Shown here: positions 34,481-43,498 of the stretch, piece after piece
Layout: each line of letters begins with the position of its first letter
How positions within the stretch are numbered: position 1 is the first letter of the stretch
Origin: an uncultured Sphingomonadaceae bacterium
Lineage (GTDB): Bacteria > Pseudomonadota > Alphaproteobacteria > Sphingomonadales > Sphingomonadaceae
Reading direction: 5' to 3'
DNA: 64,000 nt
Assembly (NCBI GenBank): GCA_947489315.1
Contig: CANLCX010000001.1
Span: forward strand, 1 to 64,000
Translations under genes and position numbers: made by a program
The notes under the pieces: model-generated
Seen by the model: only the letters and a program-made list of their open reading frames with translations
Database searches by the model: none
What the model was told of the DNA's origin: nothing

Positions 34481-35758
34481 ATGACAAGTGACGGGAAAAT
34501 TAGAGAACCAGATACGGCAACCGAGCGAAGCCATTTTGACATTGTCATTGTCGGCGGTGGATCAGCGGGCATTGCGACGGCCTCAAGCATATTCAAACGC
34601 AACCAGAATGTAACTCTGGCCATCATTGAACCGTCCGATGTGCATTATTATCAGCCCGGCTGGACAATGGTTGGCGGCGGTGTGTTTTCTCTGGACTTCA
34701 CCCGGCGTGAGGAAAAACGCCTGATCCCCAGTCGTGCAAAATGGATCAAGACCGCAGCAGAAACATTCGATCCGGAGAGCAAGCTTGTTCTCACAGCCGA
34801 CGGCCAAAAAATCAGTTATGATGTGCTGATCGTCTGCCCCGGGATCAAATTGAACTGGGGCGCGATCGAAGGCTTGCCAGAGGCGCTGGGAAAAAACGGT
34901 GTCACATCCAATTACCGCTATGATCTCGCGCCCTACACAAATCGCCTGGTTCGGGATTTGGCGAAGGGTCGCGCGCTATTCACACAGCCACCCATGCCAA
35001 TCAAATGCGCCGGCGCACCGCAAAAAGCCATGTATCTGTCCTGCAGTCGATGGGAAAAGGTTGGCATTTTGCACAATATCGATGTGCAGTTCTACAATGC
35101 GGGCGCAGTGCTATTTGGTGTGAAGGAATATGTGCCGGCGCTGATGGAATATGTCGAACGCTATAATGCGCATCTGAACTTTGAATCCACGCTGGTTGCT
35201 GTTGATGGCGAGGCGAAAATCGCGACTTTCGAACAAAGAGACGGTGACAAGACGAAGCGTGTCCAGGAAGCATTTGACATGATCCATGTCGTCCCGCCGC
35301 AATGCGCTCCGGATTTCATCCGATCAAGCCCGCTTGCTGCAGAAAACGGGTTTGTCGATGTTGATCAGACAACATTACGGCATGCAAAATATCCGAATAT
35401 TTTTTCGCTCGGCGATGCCTGTAGTGCGCCCAATGCCAAAACCATGGCGGCTGCGCGCAAGCAAGCACCGGTTGTAGCGGTGAATGCGCTGGCCGCTTTG
35501 GCAGGCAAGCCGCCAGCAGCGGATTATGACGGTTATGGCAGCTGCCCGCTGACAGTGGAAAGTGGTAAGATCATTCTTGCGGAGTTCGGTTATGACGGCA
35601 AGCTGTTGCCCAGCTTTCCCACCTGGCTGATTGATGGTACGCAACCCTCTCGACTGGCGTGGTTATTGAAAGATACGATACTGCCTCCAGTCTACTGGCA
35701 TGGCATGCTCAAGGGGCGCGAATGGATGGTCAAACCGCATCAAATTGGCGCGAATTGA
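34481..35758 (+). CDS. Sulfide:quinone oxidoreductase (type II-like FAD enzyme)
   Basis: ATG 34481 (425 aa) has GAAGGA upstream; the longer frame overlaps the previous gene. The N-terminal Rossmann motif is DIVIVGGGSAGIATAS. QPGWTMVGGGVF is the sulfide-oxidoreductase hallmark. Redox-cysteine regions are PIKCAGAPQKAMYLSC and VVPPQCAP, and the C-terminal FAD/quinone segment is FSLGDACSAPNAKT. The PIKCAGAPQK sequence is that of type II (SQRDL-like) enzymes. It oxidises sulfide to persulfide at the inner membrane and passes electrons to quinone; the persulfide goes to the dioxygenase encoded upstream. SulP starts 7 bp after its stop. Confidence 0.88.
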   Translation: MTSDGKIREPDTATERSHFDIVIVGGGSAGIATASSIFKRNQNVTLAIIEPSDVHYYQPGWTMVGGGVFSLDFTRREEKRLIPSRAKWIKTAAETFDPESKLVLTADGQKISYDVLIVCPGIKLNWGAIEGLPEALGKNGVTSNYRYDLAPYTNRLVRDLAKGRALFTQPPMPIKCAGAPQKAMYLSCSRWEKVGILHNIDVQFYNAGAVLFGVKEYVPALMEYVERYNAHLNFESTLVAVDGEAKIATFEQRDGDKTKRVQEAFDMIHVVPPQCAPDFIRSSPLAAENGFVDVDQTTLRHAKYPNIFSLGDACSAPNAKTMAAARKQAPVVAVNALAALAGKPPAADYDGYGSCPLTVESGKIILAEFGYDGKLLPSFPTWLIDGTQPSRLAWLLKDTILPPVYWHGMLKGREWMVKPHQIGAN

Positions 35759-35765
35759 CGCGCAG

Positions 35766-37535
35766 ATGAAAATCTCGAGATATTTCCCAATCCTCGAATG
35801 GGGACGATCGTATAATTCTACGACTCTGACCAATGACGGGGTTGCGGCCATAATTGTCACCATCATGCTGATCCCGCAAAGTCTGGCTTATGCCATGCTG
35901 GCTGGGTTACCCGCACAGATAGGGCTTTATGCGTCGATCATGCCGCTGATCGCCTATGCCATATTTGGCACCAGCCGAACCTTGGCTGTGGGTCCGGTTG
36001 CGGTTGTATCGCTTATGACTTTGACCGCCGCGAGCACCATCGCTCCGCCGGGGAGCGCCCAGTTTATCGCAGCCGCTCTGGTATTGGCCTTGCTGTCGGG
36101 TTTGTTTCTCTTGCTGATGGGTTTGTTCAAGCTTGGCTTTCTCGCCAATCTGCTGTCCCATCCGGTGGTATCGGGGTTTATCACCGCCAGCGGTATCATC
36201 ATCGCAACCAGCCAGTTGAAGTCCATTCTTGGTATCAAAGCGAGCGGCGCTGCGATGCCAGAGCTGGTTACAAGTCTTTTCGCGTCGATTGGCACAGTGA
36301 ATATCCCGACGCTTGTCATTGGCGTGCTGGCCACAGCCTTTTTGTTCTGGGTCCGTAAAGGATTGAAGCCGCTTCTCATGCGTTTCGGCCTGAAAGCACG
36401 CGCAGCGGATTTGACGGCTAAAACAGGTCCTATCGCCGCTGTTGCGGCGTCGACAATTGCTACCATAGTTTTCGGATTGGAAGCCAAAGGGGTGCAAGTC
36501 GTTGGTGATATTCCGCAAAGCCTGCCGCCGTTTTCCGTGCCGTTAATCGATTTCGATCTATGGCAGAAGCTTGCCATTCCGGCCTTGCTGCTCAGCATTA
36601 TCGGCTTTGTTGAATCGGTATCGGTCGGGCAAACCTTGGCCGCCAAACGGCGCCAGCGTATCGATCCGGATCAGGAACTTGTCGGTTTGGGCGCAGCCAA
36701 TTTGTCAGCAGCATTTTCCGGCGGCTATCCTGTGACCGGCGGGTTTGCCCGATCAGTGGTCAATTTTGATGCAGGAGCAGAGACCCCCGCCGCCGGTGCC
36801 TTTACGGCTGTCGGTATCGCCGTTGCTGCTCTGTTTCTGACCCCATTGCTGGCATCGCTTCCCATTGCCACGCTTGCAGCAACGATCATTGTTGCCGTGC
36901 TCAGTCTGGTCGATCTAAAAACCCCACGCACCATTTGGCTCTATTCCAAGACCGATTTTGCTGCGATGGCGGCAACCATCGGCATCACTCTTCTTGCAGG
37001 GGTTGAACCAGGCGTTATCGCGGGTGTCGCCCTTAGCCTCGCGCTATTTTTGTGGCGCAGTTCGCGGCCCCATGCGGCCATTGTCGGACGCGTACCGGAG
37101 ACGGAGCATTTCCGTAATATTGAACGCCACAACGTATTCACCGATCCGCGTATTTTGACGATCCGGATCGATGAAAGCCTGACCTATCTCAACGCCCGCT
37201 GGCTGGAAGAATTTATACTGGAACAGGTCGCTGACCATAAAGATGTCCGCCACGTGATCCTGATGTGCTCGGCGGTTAACGCCATTGATGCATCCGCGCT
37301 GGAAAGCATAGAAGCGGTTAATCACCGGCTTGATGACACTGACATTTGCCTGCATCTTTCCGAAGTGAAGGGACCGGTAATGGACCGGCTGCAAAGATCG
37401 CATTTTCTCGACGAATTATCAGGGCAAGTTTTCCTCTCCCAAAACACCGCATACTCCAAACTCATCGAAGCCAGTAATCACAAGGAAGTAGCTGATGATG
37501 AAAAAGATTTATGGAAAGCAAGAGGCCTCATATGA
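35766..37535 (+). CDS. SulP-family anion transporter with STAS domain
   Basis: ATG 35766 (589 aa) is preferred; the longer frame overlaps sqr by 59 bp. The SLC26/SulP transmembrane domain (about residues 20-415) has MLIPQSLAYAMLAGLPAQIG, AVGPVAVVSLMT and NLSAAFSGGYPVTGGFARS. A C-terminal STAS domain (about 435-560) has ILTIRIDESLTYLNARWLEE and SAVNAIDASALESIEAVNH. In this operon the sensible cargo is sulfite or sulfate produced by persulfide oxidation, exported or exchanged at the inner membrane. This direction is inference; SulP proteins are usually importers or exchangers. Confidence 0.88.
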   Translation: MKISRYFPILEWGRSYNSTTLTNDGVAAIIVTIMLIPQSLAYAMLAGLPAQIGLYASIMPLIAYAIFGTSRTLAVGPVAVVSLMTLTAASTIAPPGSAQFIAAALVLALLSGLFLLLMGLFKLGFLANLLSHPVVSGFITASGIIIATSQLKSILGIKASGAAMPELVTSLFASIGTVNIPTLVIGVLATAFLFWVRKGLKPLLMRFGLKARAADLTAKTGPIAAVAASTIATIVFGLEAKGVQVVGDIPQSLPPFSVPLIDFDLWQKLAIPALLLSIIGFVESVSVGQTLAAKRRQRIDPDQELVGLGAANLSAAFSGGYPVTGGFARSVVNFDAGAETPAAGAFTAVGIAVAALFLTPLLASLPIATLAATIIVAVLSLVDLKTPRTIWLYSKTDFAAMAATIGITLLAGVEPGVIAGVALSLALFLWRSSRPHAAIVGRVPETEHFRNIERHNVFTDPRILTIRIDESLTYLNARWLEEFILEQVADHKDVRHVILMCSAVNAIDASALESIEAVNHRLDDTDICLHLSEVKGPVMDRLQRSHFLDELSGQVFLSQNTAYSKLIEASNHKEVADDEKDLWKARGLI

Positions 37536-37742
37536 TTCAAAATGATCTCGCAGTTAATCTGGGTCGTGTGAGATTTGCAGAAAGTAGCGAGGCTGCCCGG
37601 TATCCGATATAACCTGCCTTCAGGGCGTCTGAATTCAGAGATTTCAGACAATATGCTTTGGGGCAGATGCTAACCATGTCCGGATCAATCGACTTGCGGA
37701 TAGTAAGTCAGAATCTGATCCATGAGGTACAGGGAGGTTGAT

Positions 37743-38486
37743 ATGACGGATGGTCACAAGCAATTCGGGGGGCTCGAACATAGCCATGACCCTGCCGCCA
37801 TTGCTGCCCGTTTGAATGACAAACGACGGACATCCTATCTGGCCGACTTCGTTTATGGCGGGATAGACGGCGCGATCACGACATTTGCAATTGTTGCAGG
37901 GGTGGTGGGCGCCTCATTGTCTTCAGGCGTCATATTGATTCTGGGATTGGCCAATCTCTTGGCTGATGGATTTTCGATGGCGGCGAGCAATTATAGCGGC
38001 ACGAAAACGGTGACCGACAATATCAGTCGGCTTCGACTAATGGAACAAAGACATGTGGAGACAGATCCCAAAGGCGAAAGAGAAGAGGTCAGACAAATAC
38101 TCGAAAGAAAAGGATTAAGCGGAGATGCGCTGGAGAGTGGCGTTCGATCGATAACATCTGATCAAGAGAGCTGGATCGATTTCATGCTTGTTGAGGAATA
38201 TGGGATGCCGTTTACAAAGCCAGAGCCGGGCAAAGCAGGGTTGGCTACATTTATGGCCTTCCTGCTTTGCGGATCAGTGCCGTTGATGCCGTTTCTAGCC
38301 GAAATTCCCAATCCGTTCGAGGTGGCAATGGCAATGACGGGCGTTGTGTTTTTCCTAATAGGAGCAATGAAGAGCCGTTGGGCAACCGCCCCTTGGTGGC
38401 GCTCTGGATTGGAAACATTCTTCATCGGGAGTTTCGCAGCAGCATTGGCATATTTCGTCGGCAACGCACTCTCTTCTTACTCTTGA
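37743..38486 (+). CDS. VIT1/CCC1-family metal transporter
   Basis: ATG 37743 (247 aa) has GGGAGG 6 nt upstream. SYLADFVYGGIDGAITTFAI and LANLLADGFSMAASNY are the family signatures of the first two helices, followed by a soluble metal-binding-type helical insert rich in Glu (about residues 100-150; LRLMEQRHVETDPKGEREEV, EEYGM) and three more membrane segments. VIT1/CCC1 proteins export Fe2+/Mn2+ from the cytosol. It is monocistronic. The 207-bp space upstream contains only a weak hairpin (GTCTGAA/TTCAGAC, 37627-37649). Confidence 0.88.
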   Translation: MTDGHKQFGGLEHSHDPAAIAARLNDKRRTSYLADFVYGGIDGAITTFAIVAGVVGASLSSGVILILGLANLLADGFSMAASNYSGTKTVTDNISRLRLMEQRHVETDPKGEREEVRQILERKGLSGDALESGVRSITSDQESWIDFMLVEEYGMPFTKPEPGKAGLATFMAFLLCGSVPLMPFLAEIPNPFEVAMAMTGVVFFLIGAMKSRWATAPWWRSGLETFFIGSFAAALAYFVGNALSSYS

Positions 38487-38578
38487 GAAGTAGTCGTTTG
38501 AGTCAATAGATACTATAAAGTCCAAAAAGGGTCGCGCGATATTTCCCCGAACCCATATGCTATTAGGACGAAAGCTCT

Positions 38579-38645
38579 AATGTCCGCTTTCGGGATATTG
38601 CGGACGTAACGCTAGCGCCCGCTTTGGGCGCAAAAGCGAATATCG
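38579..38645 (-). repeat. Dispersed palindromic element, full inverted copy
   Basis: The best inverted copy: TGTCCGCTTTCGGGATATTG + CGGACG (38581-38606), CGCTAGCG (38610-38617), then CCCGCTTTGGGCGCAAAAGC. It lies between the convergent VIT1 and RND pump genes, the only clear structure in that 235-bp gap. Confidence 0.8.
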
Positions 38646-38721
38646 GTTGAATGCCGTTTGCATCAAATATATTTTAAAGCCTTGAGATATCAGCAGACAG
38701 TCAGACCTCAATCATAACCTA

Positions 38722-41700
38722 CTAAGCACCGCTCAGAATTTCTTTTCCTTGGCGCAAGCTTTTGAGGCGCCGCGTCACGGCGAGGGGACTGCCAGTGCTG
38801 CGTGCTAGCAAATAGTAAAATGACGGTATGATGATCAATGTTAGCATCGTGGATATGCTGACGCCCCATACGATCACAATGCCAATGGCTTCGCGGCTCG
38901 CGCCACCGGCGCCAGTCGCCAGCATCAGCGGAAGCGCACCGGCAACCGTGGCAATAGATGTCATCAGGACAGGGCGGAAGCGGCGTTTTGCAGATTCCAA
39001 TATGGCTTTTTCAAATTCCTTACCTTCATCGCGCAGCTGGTTGGCAAATTCCACGATTAATATGCCGTTTTTGGCGGCTAAACCGACCAGCATGACCAAA
39101 CCGATCTGGCTATACAGATTGAGCGTTCCGCCCATCACGGTGAGGCCCAGCAGCCCGCCACTGACAGCTAGCGGCACTCCCAGAATGATGATCAGCGGGC
39201 TGATAAAACTTTCAAACTGCGCCGCGAGCACCAGATAAACCAATATGATTGTGAAGCCGAGGACGAGCCAAATGGAACCGCCCGTCTGCCTGAGCGCGCG
39301 GCTCTGGCCTTCATAGCCAATGGATACTACTTCCGGCAGCGATGCGGCTTCCTCTTCCAGGAAACTTAGCGCCTCGCCGAGCGAATAACCGTCTGCCACC
39401 GTGCCTTCCAAAGTGATTGCACGCAATTTGTTGAACCGGTTCAGCTCGCCAGCTTCCGCTCGGCTAGTCAAAGTTACCAGACCCGATAACGGGACGAGAT
39501 TATCGTCTCGCGCACGGACATAGACATTGGCAAGATCCTCAGCGGTGACCCGGTCTTCCGGTTCCGCCTGCAGCACCACGTCATATTCCTCGCCCCGGTC
39601 CACATAGGTTCCGGCATTGCGCGAACCCATCATGGTTTCCAAAGTTCGACCGATTTCTTCAACCGAGACACCAAGGTCAGCGGCCCGCAAAGTATTGACG
39701 TTGACCACCAGCTGCGGCCGGGTTTCTTTATAGTCCGATTCCAGCGTCGCGATGCCGGGATATTCTTCAGCGGCGACAAACAGCGCGTCGCGGGCCCGTG
39801 TCAGTTCCTCATAGGTATCACCGGCAATCACAAAGCGAATGGCCTCACCACCGCGTCCGCCGATGGTTGAACCGCCGGAAACAAACACCCGCGCTGCCGG
39901 GTAATCCCGAAACAGCTTGTTGACCGCCGACTGGGTTTCAGCGGTTGTCATATCACGCTCATCCCAAGGTTTTAGGAACATGATTATCCGACCCGAAGAA
40001 AAGTCTCCCGAAGGGCCAAAAGAGCCAGGTGCCCGGAACAAGACCCGGCGCAGCGGACCATCTTCCTCGGTCAACGGAAGCGCAAGCTCTTCGATGTCGA
40101 GCATTGTCTTTACGAGTCGGTCCCAACCCGCGCCTTCGGAAATGGTTGCGCGGCCAAACATGAAACCGGTATCTTCCGGCGGGGCAACCTCGCTTTTCAG
40201 CGTTTGCAATCCGATAACAGCGAATAAAGCAGCGAGTCCGAAGGCGACGCCTCCTAGCAGAATAGGTTTGCTAATCCATCGCGACAGGATGCTTTCATAG
40301 CCCACACTTGTTTGCCGAAACTTGCCATCGACATATCGACTCAACTTGGTCTCGCCGCCGCCTTTTTTCAGGATTTTCGAACACATGACCGGGATGAGCG
40401 TCAGCGCGACGAAAGTGGAGATGGAAACAGCGACAATCATGGTAATGGCAAGTTCGCGGAACAACAGGCCCGTTTCACCCGGTAAAAACATCACCGGCAC
40501 AAAAACCGCAACCACCACAGCGGTAGTAGCGACGACCGCAAAACCCACCTGACGCGCGCCTTCAAAAGCTGAAATCAAGCGGCTTTCGCCACGCTCAATG
40601 CGCGAATAGATATTCTCCAGCACCACGATCGCGTCATCCACGACCAGACCAATGGCCATCACCAACGCGAGCAAGGTCAGCAAATTGATCGAAAGACCAA
40701 GCAACCAGAGCACGAAAAATGTCCCGATAATCGAAATCGGAACAGTTACCGCAGGGATGATGGTGGCCCGGACAGAACCAAGAAACAGGTAGATAACCGA
40801 GATGACCAGGATCGCAGCAAAAGCGAGTGTTTGCCAAACATTGTCAATCGCCTTGGCAATGAAGACGCTGCTGTCATAGCTCACCGCAAGCTCAACACCG
40901 GGCGGGAGGAGGGGGGTAATCTCCGCAATGCGGTCCTTGATATCATTGGCGACCTGCAACTCGTTCGCGCCTGATTGCCGAATGATACCCATGCCCACAC
41001 CCGGAAGGCCATTGGAGCGGAAATGGGCATAAACATTTTCCGGGCCCAGCTCAACGCGGGCCAGATCACCTAAACGCAGCAATGCGCCATCATCGGTGCG
41101 CCGGATCACCAGCGCCCGAAAATCATCGACATTGCCATAAGCTCTGGCCACGCGAACCGTAAGATTAAGATCGGAGGATTCAACTCTACCCGCGGGCAAT
41201 TCGACATTTTCCCGCCGCAGCGCTTCTTCAATATCATTAGGTGAAATGCCAGACGCAGCCATTTTTTCGCGATCCAGCCAGACACGAATGGCTGGACGCG
41301 AGGCACCGCTAGGCTGCACCCGAGCAACCCCGTCAATCGAAGAAAAACGGTCCACCAACACCCGGTCGGCATAATCGGCCAGCCACAAGGATTCGCGGCC
41401 TTCGCCGGTCAGGTTGAGCCACATGAAAGGCCGCGCATCAGCATCAACCTTGTTGATTTCAGGCGGATCGGATTCTTCGGGCAGATTGTCCAGCGCGCCG
41501 GAGACGCGATCCCGCACGTCATTGGCGGCCGCATCGACATCGCGATCAGGCGAGAATTCAATGGTAATGTCAGACCGTCCATCGCGAGAGGATGAGCGGA
41601 TCATCTCGATACCTTCCACCCCGGCAATCCGATCTTCCAAAATCTGTGTGATGCGCGATTCCACAACATTTGCAGCGGCGCCGGGATAGTTGACATCGAC

Positions 41701-41838
41701 CGAAACAATCGGCGGTTCAATTGCCGGATATTGCCGCACCGGCAGATCGAGAAAAGCGACGATACCGGCGAGCACCAACAAAAGGCTGAGGACGACCGCA
41801 AAAACGGGTCTTTTGACCGAGACATCTGAAAGGATCAT
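38722..41838 (-). CDS. RND multidrug efflux permease (HAE1/AcrB-MdtB type)
   Basis: The 1038-aa inner-membrane proton-driven pump has 12 transmembrane segments with two large periplasmic domains. N-terminus MILSDVSVKRPVFAVVLSLL, periplasmic VNYPGAAANVVESRITQILE, the proton-relay aspartates in AIGLVVDDAIVVLENI, and the second-half KNGILIVEFANQLRDEGKEF are all present. The start overlaps the stop of the adaptor gene by 4 bp (ATGA). No TolC-type outer-membrane factor or local repressor is in the window, so a factor encoded elsewhere is presumably shared. The substrate range is not predictable; hydrophobic drugs, bile-salt-like or aromatic compounds are usual. Confidence 0.93.
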   Translation of the reverse strand: MILSDVSVKRPVFAVVLSLLLVLAGIVAFLDLPVRQYPAIEPPIVSVDVNYPGAAANVVESRITQILEDRIAGVEGIEMIRSSSRDGRSDITIEFSPDRDVDAAANDVRDRVSGALDNLPEESDPPEINKVDADARPFMWLNLTGEGRESLWLADYADRVLVDRFSSIDGVARVQPSGASRPAIRVWLDREKMAASGISPNDIEEALRRENVELPAGRVESSDLNLTVRVARAYGNVDDFRALVIRRTDDGALLRLGDLARVELGPENVYAHFRSNGLPGVGMGIIRQSGANELQVANDIKDRIAEITPLLPPGVELAVSYDSSVFIAKAIDNVWQTLAFAAILVISVIYLFLGSVRATIIPAVTVPISIIGTFFVLWLLGLSINLLTLLALVMAIGLVVDDAIVVLENIYSRIERGESRLISAFEGARQVGFAVVATTAVVVAVFVPVMFLPGETGLLFRELAITMIVAVSISTFVALTLIPVMCSKILKKGGGETKLSRYVDGKFRQTSVGYESILSRWISKPILLGGVAFGLAALFAVIGLQTLKSEVAPPEDTGFMFGRATISEGAGWDRLVKTMLDIEELALPLTEEDGPLRRVLFRAPGSFGPSGDFSSGRIIMFLKPWDERDMTTAETQSAVNKLFRDYPAARVFVSGGSTIGGRGGEAIRFVIAGDTYEELTRARDALFVAAEEYPGIATLESDYKETRPQLVVNVNTLRAADLGVSVEEIGRTLETMMGSRNAGTYVDRGEEYDVVLQAEPEDRVTAEDLANVYVRARDDNLVPLSGLVTLTSRAEAGELNRFNKLRAITLEGTVADGYSLGEALSFLEEEAASLPEVVSIGYEGQSRALRQTGGSIWLVLGFTIILVYLVLAAQFESFISPLIIILGVPLAVSGGLLGLTVMGGTLNLYSQIGLVMLVGLAAKNGILIVEFANQLRDEGKEFEKAILESAKRRFRPVLMTSIATVAGALPLMLATGAGGASREAIGIVIVWGVSISTMLTLIIIPSFYYLLARSTGSPLAVTRRLKSLRQGKEILSGA

Positions 41839-42947
41839 GAGCCGCCCGCTCCGCTGCTGCGGGCCGGTTTCGCTGGTTTTTCGCCGGCTTTTTCAGCTGT
41901 CTTTTCAGGCACTTTCTGACCGGGCAACACCGCGTTGACTGGGGCGTCGTCGCGCACCTTGACGGTTCCATCAGCGACAATCTTGTCGCCCAGAGCGATC
42001 CCGCTTCTGACCTCGACCATACCCTTGGAACGCAGACCGACTTCGATCGTCGTGCGCCGTGCGATCCCGTCTTTGTCGACCAAGAAAACGTAATTCTGAT
42101 CTCCTTGGGCGAGTAAAGCGGTTTCCGGAATGGCGAGGCCGGTCCGGGTTTCCGAAACAATGCGTACGCTCATCAACATACCGGGACGTAGTTGCCGGGT
42201 GCCGTTTGGTAATATCGCGCGTACAGTCAAGCTGCGCGAAAGGGGGTCGACCAGCGGGTTGATATTGTCGATCGTGCCAAAAAAGCTCTGATCGGGATAG
42301 GCTGATGTTGTTGCTTCTATCACCTGACCGGATTCAAGCGCCGTCAGGAAATTTTCCGGTACAGTAAAATCCAGCTTGATCGATGAGATGTCGCTAATCG
42401 TGGCAATCGGGCTGCCTGACGTTACGACGGTACCAGGCGATACCGTTCGCAAGCTCAAAACGCCATCAAAGGGCGCGCGGATAACCCGGTCGGATATGCG
42501 AGAGCGGATGGCGTTGGCATCAGCTCTGGCACCATCACGCAGAGCCGTCTGCTCGTCCACCGCGGCGTTGGTAGCAAAACCGCGTTCCTGAAGCGAGGTC
42601 AGCCGCTCCAATTGTTTTCCTGCTTCACGCGCTCTTGCTTCTACCGAACTGAGATCCGCTGATTCTTCACCCCGAGACAATTGCGCAATAATAGCACCGC
42701 GCCGGACAATTGCGCCGTCGGTAAAGCCAATGCGCTCGATTCTTTCGGTCACCGGCGAGGTAATGACGGTCTGCTCATTGGCAAATGCGGTACCGACCGC
42801 TTCAATCTCGCTGACAAATTCTGCTTGTGTCACGGTGCCGCCAACAACTGTGGGGGAGCCGCCGCGCCCGCCGCTTTCTCCACCGGCATCGCCACAAGCG
42901 GCCAATGCGAGCAGCAATGCCAGTAGCAATGAACTGCGAAATGTCAT
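41835..42947 (-). CDS. RND periplasmic adaptor (membrane fusion protein), lipoprotein
   Basis: The 370-aa protein has a lipoprotein signal (SLLLALLLALAACG) and a Gly-rich linker. A lipoyl/barrel-sandwich part has EIEAVGTAFANEQTVITSPV and DGAIVRRGAIIAQL; a helical hairpin (about 95-150) follows, then IRAPFDGVLSLRTVSPGTVV and a beta-barrel domain (RQLRPGMLMSVRIV). The last about 30 residues are Lys/Ala/Pro-rich (EKTAEKAGEKPAKPARSSG) and probably unstructured, an unusual extra for the family. It links the pump to an outer-membrane channel and is the first gene of the two-gene operon. Confidence 0.92.
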   Translation of the reverse strand: MTFRSSLLLALLLALAACGDAGGESGGRGGSPTVVGGTVTQAEFVSEIEAVGTAFANEQTVITSPVTERIERIGFTDGAIVRRGAIIAQLSRGEESADLSSVEARAREAGKQLERLTSLQERGFATNAAVDEQTALRDGARADANAIRSRISDRVIRAPFDGVLSLRTVSPGTVVTSGSPIATISDISSIKLDFTVPENFLTALESGQVIEATTSAYPDQSFFGTIDNINPLVDPLSRSLTVRAILPNGTRQLRPGMLMSVRIVSETRTGLAIPETALLAQGDQNYVFLVDKDGIARRTTIEVGLRSKGMVEVRSGIALGDKIVADGTVKVRDDAPVNAVLPGQKVPEKTAEKAGEKPAKPARSSGAGGS

Positions 42948-43076
42948 CTGTCGGTTACCTTAAAATCAGAAAAGCCGTTTCCAACTTTGTCTACTGGGGG
43001 ATTAAATTTCTAAAGCATGATGGAATCTATATTATCGTTAGTTTCTTCTGATAACAAAATATGTGCGAAAGAGCAT

Positions 43077-43351
43077 CTATGTTTGATAGCTAAGGTATTC
43101 TATCTGTCTATCGATCGCTGACGGGGAACAGATTGGTGAGTAGGGTGCTGAGTAAGATTCATCGTGGTGCGTTAACATCATATTGTATGAATAGTATATG
43201 CAGGCTTCAGATGAAACGGCGCAGTCGTTCTTTGTCGCTCTTCGAATAGCTCGATGATGCTTTCTCGAGCTTGCACCACAAGAGCATCCTCAAATTGGCG
43301 GTGGCTGGATATGCGATCCAAAAGGACAGCTGCTTGAGCAGCTAGTCTCAT
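43077..43351 (-). pseudogene. Two overlapping short ORFs in a gene-poor gap, possible gene relic
   Basis: The 551-bp space 42948-43498 has no annotated-size gene. On the minus strand, 43351-43178 encodes 57 aa (MRLAAQAAVLLDRISSHRQF, then EDALVVQARESIIELFEERQ). Its TGA overlaps (ATGA) a second frame, 43181-43077, of 34 aa (MMLTHHDESYSAPYSPICSP, then SAIDRQIEYLSYQT). The second frame contains the 26-bp stretch (43102-43127) that also occurs exactly in the 97-aa gene at 9503-9528, in the same reading frame (SPSAIDRQI). Either this is a decayed relative of that gene or both share a duplicated segment. No family was recognised, and expression is doubtful. Confidence 0.35.
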
Positions 43352-43366
43352 AGCACTTCAGCCAAT

Positions 43367-43430
43367 GCTCTCTTTTTTGCTTAAAGCAGGCATTAGCGTT
43401 TCGACTGCTTCATCCTGAAAGCTAACGGTC
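43367..43430 (+). repeat. Dispersed palindromic element, decayed copy
   Basis: CTCTTTTTTGCTTAAAGCAG + GCATTAGCGTTTCGACTGCT + TCATCCTGAAAGC follows the full element's layout (compare copy 3) with many substitutions. It is the last copy noticed in the window; none was seen from here to 64 kb. Confidence 0.5.
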
Positions 43431-43498
43431 TCTAGCAGTCTTGTGAGGGAGCACCTGATATGCGCCGAAGAAATGTTGGTGGACAGATCCATCTTGGT

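Noticed and set aside
35907-36646. Long antisense frames over sulP
   Set aside because: Pure shadows of the SulP gene; no ribosome sites and no domain character.
37627-37649. GTCTGAA/TTCAGAC hairpin before the VIT1 gene as a riboswitch
   Set aside because: Too small and without conserved riboswitch features; could be a weak terminator of the sulP operon.
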